In this document: positions 1 through 5,367 of the stretch, one piece after another
How the letters are laid out: each line of letters opens with the position of its first letter
Numbering within the stretch: position 1 is the stretch's first letter
Source of the DNA: Ruminococcus sp.
Lineage (GTDB): Bacteria > Bacillota > Clostridia > Oscillospirales > Ruminococcaceae
Direction: 5' to 3'
Assembly (NCBI GenBank): GCA_024697705.1
Contig: JAILFF010000205.1
Location: forward strand, 1 to 8,042
DNA: 8,042 bases
The notes under the pieces: generated by a model
The model's database searches: none
Told to the model about the DNA's origin: nothing
What the model saw: the letters and a program-made list of their open reading frames with translations, nothing else
Made by a program: the position numbers and the translations under genes

Positions 1-597
1 ATCGCGCATATCCCGATAAACGTTTCGACGCTTGACACGGACTTCTTCGTGTTCTCGGGTCACAAGATATTCGCACCGACGGGCATAGGCGCTGTTTACG
101 GAAAGAAGGACGTTCTCGAAACCGCAAGACCCTATCACGGCGGCGGAAACATGATAAAGGACGTTACTTTCGAGCGCACCATCTACAATCCCGCCCCGAA
201 CAAGTTTGAAGCGGGCACGGGCAGCATAGCAGACGCTGTGGGTTTAGGCGCGGCTCTCGAATATCTGAACTCTATCGGTATGCCGGAGGTAAACCGTCAC
301 GAGCACGAGCTTCTCGTCTACGCGATGAAGGAGATGAAGAAGATAAACGGTCTTCACCTGATCGGCACCGCGACCAACAAGGCGAGCGTGCTTTCCTTCG
401 TGCTTGACGGCGTAGATAACGAGGCAGTCGGACAGCGCTTGAACGAGCTGGGCATAGCCGTCCGCACGGGTCATCACTGTGCGCAGCCTATCCTTCGTCA
501 TTTCGGGCTTGAAGGCACAGTCCGTCCGACGCTTGCGCTGTACAATTCCTTCGGGGATATCGACAGGCTCGTTCAGGGCATCAGAACTTTGGCATAA
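1..597 (+). CDS. sufS: Group II (SufS/CsdA-type) cysteine desulfurase, C-terminal half
   Basis: This PLP enzyme family removes sulfur from L-cysteine, giving alanine and a persulfide on an active-site cysteine that is passed to an acceptor protein. The frame is open from base 1, so the gene begins outside the window; 198 residues remain of about 400 usual for the family. Seen in the sequence: the PLP-lysine motif FSGHK (Lys codon 64-66), the following APTGIG loop, FEAGTGS near the middle, and the catalytic-cysteine loop RTGHHCAQP (Cys codon 478-480). The stop is TAA at 595-597. It lies upstream, on the same strand, of a MetY gene and a sulfur-carrier operon with a TusA-like protein, so it probably supplies persulfide sulfur to that system, although iron-sulfur assembly is not excluded. 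No SufU or other Suf gene is visible. A GTG at 49 is an internal valine, not the start. Family assignment is firm; the exact partner is inferred. Confidence 0.9.
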   Translation: MAHIPINVSTLDTDFFVFSGHKIFAPTGIGAVYGKKDVLETARPYHGGGNMIKDVTFERTIYNPAPNKFEAGTGSIADAVGLGAALEYLNSIGMPEVNRHEHELLVYAMKEMKKINGLHLIGTATNKASVLSFVLDGVDNEAVGQRLNELGIAVRTGHHCAQPILRHFGLEGTVRPTLALYNSFGDIDRLVQGIRTLA

Positions 598-604
598 ATT
601 AATT

Positions 605-655
605 TGCGGTCAAGCGGGGCGGCAAGGGGCTGTCCCGTCACCCGCATATTTTTCT
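605..655 (+). terminator. Predicted intrinsic terminator after the cysteine desulfurase
   Basis: An outer stem TGCGG (605-609) pairs with CCGCA (642-646). After a small internal loop, an inner stem of about 10 pairs with several G-U (614-623 with 629-638) closes on the loop AAGGG. The T-rich stretch TATTTTTCT follows directly (647-655). It begins eight bases after the desulfurase stop. The T tract is interrupted, so some readthrough into metY is possible. Confidence 0.55.
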
Positions 656-672
656 ACCGTTTTTGAGAAGTG

Positions 673-692
673 CAGCAGACATATTTCTGCTG
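673..692 (+). other. Small hairpin between desulfurase and metY
   Basis: CAGCAGA (673-679) and TCTGCTG (686-692) form a perfect 7-bp stem around the hexaloop CATATT, followed by TATTTCTA. It could be a weak second terminator or part of the metY leader. No convincing sigma-A promoter was found in 598-762, so where metY transcription starts is unclear. Confidence 0.4.
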
Positions 693-701
693 TATTTCTA
701 A

Positions 702-742
702 GAATCGGAAGATTCAGGAATTGGAAGATTCAGGAATCGGAA
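702..742 (+). repeat. 16-bp tandem repeat (about 2.6 copies) just upstream of metY
   Basis: GAATCGGAAGATTCAG (702-717) is followed head-to-tail by GAATTGGAAGATTCAG (718-733) and by a partial third copy GAATCGGAA (734-742). Each full unit can fold as a 5-bp hairpin closed by the GNRA-type tetraloop GGAA; the second has one T-G wobble. The array ends right before the metY Shine-Dalgarno region (about 744-752), so it would lie in the leader if transcription starts upstream. Confidence 0.7.
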
Positions 743-762
743 AAGAGGGTGAATATAAAAAT

Positions 763-1992
763 ATGAAATTCAATACTTCTCTGCTGCACACCGTCAAACC
801 CGATAAGAACAGTAGGGGCGAAACGCTGCCGCCTGTCTATCAGGTGAGCGCTTTTGCCTACGATTCGGCGGAGCAGCTCGAAAAAGTATTCAATAACAAG
901 GCGGCGGGCTATTCCTACACCCGCGTCGGAAATCCCACCGTTGACGCATTTGAAAAGCGCGTGGCAGCGCTCGAAGGCGGCATCGGGGCGGTGGCTTGTT
1001 CGTCGGGAATGGCGGCTATATCCACTACCCTCATGAACATTTTGCAGGCGGGCGACGAGGTGATAGTAAGCTCGGGGCTGTTCGGCGGAACGATAGAGCT
1101 TTTTGAAGACTTAAGCGCCTTCGGCATCACGGCGAAGTTTCTCGACACAGTAACATATGAAACCGTATGCGCGGCGATGACCGAACGCACAAAGGCGGTG
1201 TTCACCGAGCTTATCGGCAACCCGAAGCTCGATGTCGCGGACATTGCGGGGCTTGCAAAGGCGTGTCACGAGAACGGTATCCCGCTCATTGTTGACAGCA
1301 CGACAGCAACGCCCTATCTTGTGAACCCGCTTAAGCTCGGCGCGGATATTGTGATCCATTCCTCGTCGAAGTACATAAACGGCGGCGGCAATTCGATAAG
1401 CGGTATCATCGTTGACGGCGGCAGCTTCAAATGGGGCGGCGGCAATTTCCCGCAGTTCGGGGACTTCGCAAAGTTCGGCATTTTCGCGTTTATCTCAAAG
1501 CTCAGAAACCGCATCTGGCGCAATACGGGCTGCTGTATCTCGCCGTTCAACGCCTACATGAACATCGTCGGGCTTGAAACGCTGGGGCTTCGCATGGAGC
1601 GATGCTGCGAGAACGCGCTTAAGCTTGCGGAATTCTTCGAGCAGACCGAAGGCGTGACGGTGGGTTACCCCGCGCTTAAGTCCTCGCCCTATTACGGGCT
1701 TTCGCAGACCGAGCTTTCGGGAAAAGGCGGCGCTATCGTGACGATACGTGCGGGCAGCCGAGAGAAGGCTTTTGCGCTGATGAACAGCCTGAAATACGCT
1801 TCTATCGCCACGAATATCGGCGACTTGCGGACGCTCGTCATTCACCCCGCAAGCACGATCTACACTCACAGCACCGAGCAGCAGCGTTTGAGCGCGGGCG
1901 TTTACGATGATTCGATACGCATAAGCGTAGGCATCGAGGACGCGGACGATCTTATCGAAGATTTCGCGCAGGCTATCGAAAAGACAAAATAA
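763..1992 (+). CDS. metY: O-acetylhomoserine sulfhydrylase (MetY-type Cys/Met metabolism PLP enzyme)
   Basis: The predicted cytoplasmic enzyme (409 residues, near the family's 420-430) catalyses gamma-replacement on O-acetylhomoserine with a sulfur donor to give homocysteine. Seen: an N-terminal substrate/PLP segment YSYTRVGNPT (about residues 50-59), the SSGMAA phosphate-binding region (80-85), the IVDSTTATP strand, the PLP lysine K203 in HSSSKYING, and a GGSFKW segment of the kind usual in O-acetylhomoserine sulfhydrylases. The ATG at 763 is chosen because AGAGGGTGA lies about 10 bases upstream and the protein then begins as homologues do; the frame stays open further upstream without homology. 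The residues after the lysine are GGGN, where most relatives have a GHG- or GHS-type sequence. It sits beside genes for a protein-thiocarboxylate system, so its sulfur donor may be a carrier protein rather than free sulfide. Cystathionine synthase or methionine lyase activity is a less likely alternative. Confidence 0.88.
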   Translation: MKFNTSLLHTVKPDKNSRGETLPPVYQVSAFAYDSAEQLEKVFNNKAAGYSYTRVGNPTVDAFEKRVAALEGGIGAVACSSGMAAISTTLMNILQAGDEVIVSSGLFGGTIELFEDLSAFGITAKFLDTVTYETVCAAMTERTKAVFTELIGNPKLDVADIAGLAKACHENGIPLIVDSTTATPYLVNPLKLGADIVIHSSSKYINGGGNSISGIIVDGGSFKWGGGNFPQFGDFAKFGIFAFISKLRNRIWRNTGCCISPFNAYMNIVGLETLGLRMERCCENALKLAEFFEQTEGVTVGYPALKSSPYYGLSQTELSGKGGAIVTIRAGSREKAFALMNSLKYASIATNIGDLRTLVIHPASTIYTHSTEQQRLSAGVYDDSIRISVGIEDADDLIEDFAQAIEKTK

Positions 1993-2009
1993 GCCCCAAG
2001 AACAATTTC

Positions 2010-2205
2010 TTATTTCGGAAAATCGAGAAATAGTGCGTAATAGCGTGTGTTTTACGATTTTCCGCGGCTCATTCTTATTTCGGAAAAACGATAACGGCGT
2101 GGATTTCAAAACTGCATTTTCCGAGATAACGTCACCGATTTTCCGAACAGCGGAATATCGTAAAAACGACAATATATCGTGCTTTTTCTCGATTTTCCGA
2201 AATAA
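2010..2205. repeat. 196-bp element bounded by perfect 21-bp inverted repeats, with internal copies of the core
   Basis: The arm at 2010-2030 (starting TTATTTCGGAAAATCG) is the exact reverse complement of 2185-2205 (ending CGATTTTCCGAAATAA). Between them are more copies of the core CGATTTTCCG or its complement: 2055-2064, 2075-2087 (inverted, part of a 16-base direct repeat 2007-2022/2072-2087), 2116-2129, 2136-2147 and 2151-2160 (inverted, one mismatch). Two inner hairpins are possible: 2055-2064 with 2081-2090, and 2136-2145 with 2151-2160 (9 of 10 pairs, loop AACAG). No target-site duplication was seen at the outer edges and no coding sequence inside. It could be a MITE-like repeat, a multi-site operator, or a structured leader of the operon that starts at 2268. 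Confidence 0.8.
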
Positions 2206-2267
2206 CTTTTATATTTGGGGAAACATGATATTTACGGCGTAGAAAAGTATGAACGGAGGAAAATAAA

Positions 2268-2513
2268 ATGGCAGAATATAACATCACTGACAGCATCGAC
2301 ATCACCGACGTAAACTGCCCGATAACATTTGTAAAGGCGAAGATAGCCCTCGAAGAGCTTGACGACGGCGATATCCTTTCCATAAGGCTGAACGACGGCG
2401 AGCCCGTGCAGAACGTCCCCAAGAGCATCAAGGAGGAGGGTCACGAGGTGCTTTCCCTCACCGAGAACGGCGACGGCACCTATCAGCTCATCGTAAAGAA
2501 AGTGGGTGACTGA
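2268..2513 (+). CDS. TusA-like sulfurtransferase (SirA/YedF/TusA family)
   Basis: TusA-family proteins carry a persulfide on one conserved cysteine and pass it from a cysteine desulfurase to downstream acceptors. This 81-residue protein matches the family size. It has the Cys-Pro signature at C17-P18 (DVNCPITFVKAKIALEEL), followed by the usual helix, a GDILSIRLNDGEPVQNV strand region and a basic C-terminal strand. A clear Shine-Dalgarno GGAGGA (2255-2260) sits 7 bases before the ATG. It is the first gene of a compact operon; its TGA stop lies one base before the thioredoxin ATG. Its place between a desulfurase and a ThiS/ThiF pair suggests it hands sulfur to the adenylated carrier. This is an inference from context; family membership is well supported. 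Confidence 0.85.
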   Translation: MAEYNITDSIDITDVNCPITFVKAKIALEELDDGDILSIRLNDGEPVQNVPKSIKEEGHEVLSLTENGDGTYQLIVKKVGD

Positions 2514-2514
2514 T

Positions 2515-2829
2515 ATGCCCGCAAAGATAACGGCGGCGGAGTTCGGCAGCGAGGTGCTTGGTTCGGAAATTCCCGTGCTTGCCGATTTCTATTCGGACAG
2601 CTGCATACCCTGCAAGAGAATGTCGCCGATACTGAGCCAACTCGAAAGCGAGTACGAGGGTAAGCTTAAAATAGTCAAGATAAACACCAATTTCGAGAAA
2701 GAACTTACCGAAAAATACGGCGTTCTCGCCGCCCCGACGCTGATACTCTTCAAAAACGGCGAGGAGGTCTCGCGCATCAGGGGCGCGGCGAAAAAGGACG
2801 AGCTTATCGGTCTTATAAATTCAAATTAA
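2515..2829 (+). CDS. Thioredoxin-family protein with CIPC active site
   Basis: This is a single-domain thioredoxin fold of 104 residues, the normal size. The motif SDSCIPCKRMSP contains both redox cysteines in a CxxC, and the cis-proline loop AAPTLILF is present. The canonical WCGPC is replaced by SCIPC, so the tryptophan before the first cysteine and the glycine after it are missing, which should alter redox potential and partner choice. The ATG at 2515 is preferred, since GGGTGA lies just upstream and the start abuts the TusA-like stop; a GTG at 2506 would add three residues and overlap that gene. It shares an operon with a thioredoxin reductase (4274-5179), so the two probably form a private electron relay that may release or reduce persulfides in the sulfur-transfer pathway. 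The specific role is inferred. Confidence 0.88.
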   Translation: MPAKITAAEFGSEVLGSEIPVLADFYSDSCIPCKRMSPILSQLESEYEGKLKIVKINTNFEKELTEKYGVLAAPTLILFKNGEEVSRIRGAAKKDELIGLINSN

Positions 2830-2841
2830 GGAGAGATAAAA

Positions 2842-3051
2842 ATGAACATAACAGTAGCGGGAGAGAAAAAGGAAGTCAAGGACGGGCTGACCGTCGCGGA
2901 GCTTATCGTGAACGAGAATGTCGAAATGCCCGATTACGTTACCGTTTCGGTGAACGACGAATTTGTTGAAGCAGGCACCTTCGCCGACACAGCGCTCAAA
3001 GAGGGCGACAGCGTAGAGTTCCTTTACTTCATGGGAGGGGGCAGCAGATAA
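2842..3051 (+). CDS. ThiS/MoaD-like sulfur carrier protein, HcyS-like, with a C-terminal extension
   Basis: This is a 69-residue ubiquitin-like sulfur carrier. Such proteins are adenylated on a C-terminal Gly-Gly and converted to a thiocarboxylate. The fold signature is visible: an N-terminal MNITVAGEKKEV hairpin, a TVAELI helix, a VTVSVNDEFV strand, and LKEGDSVEFLYFMGGG near the end. The chain ends MGGGSR, so one or more residues follow the Gly-Gly and would have to be removed before activation; the JAMM peptidase two genes downstream can do that. AAGGAGA lies 7 bases before the ATG. The stop TAA overlaps the next ATG by one base (TAATG), and the codons for the glycine tail (3031-3042) form the purine-rich ribosome-binding site of the next gene. 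Thiamine ThiS is less likely because no other thiamine genes are present and ThiS normally ends in GG. Confidence 0.85.
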   Translation: MNITVAGEKKEVKDGLTVAELIVNENVEMPDYVTVSVNDEFVEAGTFADTALKEGDSVEFLYFMGGGSR

Positions 3052-3863
3052 TGGCTTTCACAAACGAACAGATAGAGCGTTATTCGCGCCACATAATCTT
3101 AAAAGAGGTCGGCGCAAAGGGTCAGAAGAAGCTGCTTAACGCAAAAGTGCTGATAATCGGCGCGGGCGGATTGGGCGCTCCCGTCGCGATGTACCTTGCT
3201 GCTGCGGGTATCGGTACGATAGGCATTGCCGACGCGGACGAGGTTGATTTGTCGAACCTCCAGCGGCAGATAGTCCATCAGACCGCCGATGTCGGAAAGC
3301 CGAAGGTGCAGTCCGCAAAGGAAACGATGGAGGCTATGAACCCCGACGTCAAGGTAATCACCTATCACGAGTTCATTTCGAGCGAGAACATTCTTGATAT
3401 CATCAAGGACTACGATTTCATCATCGACGGCACGGATAATTTCCCCGCGAAGTTCCTGATCAACGACGCCTGCGTAATGGCGAAGAAGCCCTTCTGCCAC
3501 GCGGGAATCATACGCTTTCAGGGTCAGCTGATGACCTATGTTCCGGGCAAGGGTCCCTGCTACCGCTGCGTGTTCAAGAACCCTCCCCCGAAGGACGCTG
3601 TTCCCACCTGCAAACAGGCGGGCGTAATAGGCGCGATGGGCGGCGTTATCGGCAGCTTGCAGGCGATGGAGGCTGTCAAGTACATCTTGGGCGTGGGCGA
3701 GCTGCTGACAGGATATCTGCTCACCTACGACGCGCTTAAAATGCAGTTTCGGAAAATAAAGCTGCCTGCCGACACGCACACTTGCGCGGTATGCGGCGAT
3801 CACCCCACAATTACGGAGCTTATCGACTACGAACAGGCAGAATGTGACGGTACGGGCTTATGA
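3051..3863 (+). CDS. ThiF/MoeB/HesA-family adenylyltransferase (HcyF-like carrier-activating enzyme)
   Basis: This E1-like enzyme uses ATP to adenylate the C-terminus of a ubiquitin-like carrier so that sulfur can be loaded. It has 270 residues, normal for the ThiF/MoeB group. Seen: N-terminal RYSRHIILKEVG, the nucleotide-binding GAGGLG (37-42), DADEVDLSNLQRQ with R72 as the ATP-contacting arginine, IIDGTDNF (124-131), two zinc cysteine pairs C170/C173 and C245/C248, and C187 in VPTCKQAGVIGAMGG, where MoeB and ThiF have their mobile-loop cysteine. It overlaps the carrier gene by one base and the JAMM gene by four (ATGA), so the three are probably translationally coupled and act together. Its substrate should be the neighbouring carrier. 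The name HcyF-like rests on context; sequence alone cannot separate it from MoeB or ThiF. Confidence 0.9.
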   Translation: MAFTNEQIERYSRHIILKEVGAKGQKKLLNAKVLIIGAGGLGAPVAMYLAAAGIGTIGIADADEVDLSNLQRQIVHQTADVGKPKVQSAKETMEAMNPDVKVITYHEFISSENILDIIKDYDFIIDGTDNFPAKFLINDACVMAKKPFCHAGIIRFQGQLMTYVPGKGPCYRCVFKNPPPKDAVPTCKQAGVIGAMGGVIGSLQAMEAVKYILGVGELLTGYLLTYDALKMQFRKIKLPADTHTCAVCGDHPTITELIDYEQAECDGTGL

Positions 3864-4270
3864 TAAAACTTAAGAAAAGCGATTTTGAAAAGATAGTCGC
3901 CCACGCGAGGAAAGAAGCGCCCATTGAAGCCTGCGGGCTTATCGCGGGGGAGCTCTCGGGCGGCGACAAGATAATAAAGAAGGTCTATATCTTAACGAAC
4001 GTAGACCATGCGGAGGAGCATTTCACCCTCGACCCGAAGGAACAGCTGACGGCGGTCAAGGATATGCGTGCTAACGGTCTCACCCCTCTCGGGAACTGGC
4101 ACTCGCACCCCGTATCGCCCTCCCGTCCCTCCGACGAGGACAAGCGCCTTGCCTATGACAGCAGTGCGAGCTATATGATACTTTCTCTGATGGACGCGGA
4201 GCCCGTGCTGAATTCCTTCCACATCGAGGGCGACAAGTCGGAGAAGGAACAGCTCGTGATCGAGGACTGA
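3860..4270 (+). CDS. JAMM/MPN+ (Mov34/Mec+) metallopeptidase, HcyD-like
   Basis: This zinc-dependent isopeptidase/peptidase has 136 residues, typical of bacterial single-domain JAMM proteins. The complete catalytic motif is visible: E23, then H81-S-H83, seven residues, S91 and D94 (NWHSHPVSPSRPSDEDK). Relatives near CysO (Mec in mycobacteria) and HcyS (HcyD in Wolinella) trim the carrier tail and hydrolyse the carrier-amino-acid adduct to release cysteine or homocysteine. Here it would remove the residues after Gly-Gly in the 69-residue carrier and free homocysteine after the MetY reaction; this role is inferred. Its ATG lies within the ATGA overlap with the previous gene and has only a weak ribosome-binding site, which points to coupled translation. 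No signal peptide is seen, so it should be cytoplasmic. Confidence 0.9.
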   Translation: MIKLKKSDFEKIVAHARKEAPIEACGLIAGELSGGDKIIKKVYILTNVDHAEEHFTLDPKEQLTAVKDMRANGLTPLGNWHSHPVSPSRPSDEDKRLAYDSSASYMILSLMDAEPVLNSFHIEGDKSEKEQLVIED

Positions 4271-4273
4271 AAT

Positions 4274-5179
4274 ATGTACGATCTTATCATACTCGGCAGC
4301 GGACCCGCAGGGCTGACTGCGGCTATATACGCGAGCCGTGCGGGACCGGATTTCGCCGTTATCGAAAAGGAATACCTGGGCACGGGGCAGATAGCCTTTG
4401 CCGAAAGGGTGGATAATTTCCCCGGCTTTTACGGCATTGACGGCTACACTCTCGGCGATAAGCTGCGCGAACACGCCGAAGCGCTCGGCACCGAATTCAT
4501 CGAGGGCGAGGTGACGGCTCTTTCAAAAAACGGCAGCGCGTGGGAGATAACACTCGCCGACGGCAGCAGCCTCGAAGCGAAAGCCGTTATTTACGCGCTC
4601 GGAGCTTCACCGAGAAAGCTCGGCATTAAAGGCGAAAGCGATTATCTCGGCAGGGGAGTGTCATACTGCGCCCTCTGCGACGGTGCTTTCTTTGCGGGCA
4701 AGACCGTTGCCGTGGTAGGCGGCGGAGACACGGCGCTTTCGGACGCGCTTTATCTCTCAAAGACCTCCGAGAAAGTTTATCTGATACACCGCCGCGCCGA
4801 GTTCCGCGCAAACAAAACGCTTGCCGATAAGGTAAGAGCTTCGGAAAATATCGAGCTTGTCTTAAACGCAGTGCCGACGGAGATAACGGGCGGCGAGAAC
4901 GTCGAAAGCATTGCCATAACGCAGGACGGCGCATCGAGGGAGCTTGCGGTAAGCGGCGTATTCGCTGCCGTCGGGACGCTGCCCAACACGGCGCTTGTAA
5001 AGGGTATAGCGGAGCTTGACGAAACGGGCTATATCAAAGCGTGCGAGGACGGCGCGACCTCTGCGAAGGGCTTGTTCGCGGCGGGAGATGTGCGCACGAA
5101 GAACGTCCGTCAGGTGATAACCGCCGCTGCGGACGGCGCGAACGCGGTCATTTCGGCAGGAAAATATCTGAACAGATAA
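4274..5179 (+). CDS. trxB: Thioredoxin reductase-like FAD/NAD(P) flavoprotein
   Basis: This is a low-molecular-weight thioredoxin reductase of 301 residues, close to the usual 305-320. In order it has the FAD-binding GSGPAG (8-13), GQIAFAERVDNFPGF, the redox motif CALC (C132/C135, usually CATC), the pyridine-nucleotide GGGDTAL (149-155), HRRAEFRA (172-179), the arginine cluster usual in NADPH-binding TrxB, and the C-terminal FAD motif FAAGDVR. It starts three bases after the JAMM stop with GAGG about 7 bases upstream, and is the last gene before a strong terminator. It probably reduces the CIPC thioredoxin of the same operon with NADPH. Being inside the sulfur-carrier operon suggests a dedicated enzyme rather than the cell's general one, but the window cannot show whether another TrxB exists. 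Confidence 0.9.
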   Translation: MYDLIILGSGPAGLTAAIYASRAGPDFAVIEKEYLGTGQIAFAERVDNFPGFYGIDGYTLGDKLREHAEALGTEFIEGEVTALSKNGSAWEITLADGSSLEAKAVIYALGASPRKLGIKGESDYLGRGVSYCALCDGAFFAGKTVAVVGGGDTALSDALYLSKTSEKVYLIHRRAEFRANKTLADKVRASENIELVLNAVPTEITGGENVESIAITQDGASRELAVSGVFAAVGTLPNTALVKGIAELDETGYIKACEDGATSAKGLFAAGDVRTKNVRQVITAAADGANAVISAGKYLNR

Positions 5180-5221
5180 AAGATAAGAGATATAAGATAG
5201 TCTCTTTGAGTATCATAATTT

Positions 5222-5255
5222 AAAGACGCCTCCGATGTCGGGAGCGTCTTTTTTT
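5222..5255 (+). terminator. Intrinsic terminator of the sulfur-transfer operon
   Basis: AAAGACGC (5222-5229) pairs with GCGTCTTT (5244-5251). One C-A mismatch and three inner pairs (5231-5233 with 5240-5242) close on the loop GATGTC, and a run of T continues to 5255. It lies 42 bases after the thioredoxin reductase stop. Confidence 0.85.
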
Positions 5256-5280
5256 GCGGGCTGTTTGAAGAACATATTTG

Positions 5281-5323
5281 AAAAATCAGACCTCCGTGAG
5301 CTTCTGTTCTTCGCGGAGGTCTG
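5281..5323 (-). terminator. Intrinsic terminator of asnB
   Basis: CAGACCTCCG (5287-5296) and CGGAGGTCTG (5314-5323) pair perfectly, and the stem extends inward by three more pairs including one wobble. Read on the - strand, the stem is followed by ATTTTTC (5286-5280). It lies 45 bases past the asnB stop and faces the + strand terminator, insulating the convergent units. Confidence 0.85.
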
Positions 5324-5367
5324 TATTGTATATGAAAGGTATTTAAATAGTACGGATAACACAGCCG

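Noticed and set aside
598..762. SAM riboswitch before metY
   Set aside because: None of the conserved SAM-I core segments could be found; only simple hairpins and the tandem repeat are present.
1495..2172. 225-codon - strand frame across the end of metY
   Set aside because: It overlaps conserved metY sequence and the inverted-repeat element, and its translation shows no family features.
2010..2205. CRISPR-like array
   Set aside because: The repeats are short, in both orientations and unevenly spaced, with no constant direct repeat/spacer pattern and no cas gene.
3099..3803. 234-codon - strand frame opposite the ThiF-like gene
   Set aside because: It is a shadow of a gene with intact catalytic and zinc motifs and lacks a plausible start signal.
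2842..3863. Thiamine (ThiS/ThiF) or molybdopterin (MoaD/MoeB) genes
   Set aside because: No ThiG, ThiH, MoaE or other cofactor gene is adjacent, the carrier has a tail beyond Gly-Gly, and a JAMM peptidase and MetY are linked instead.
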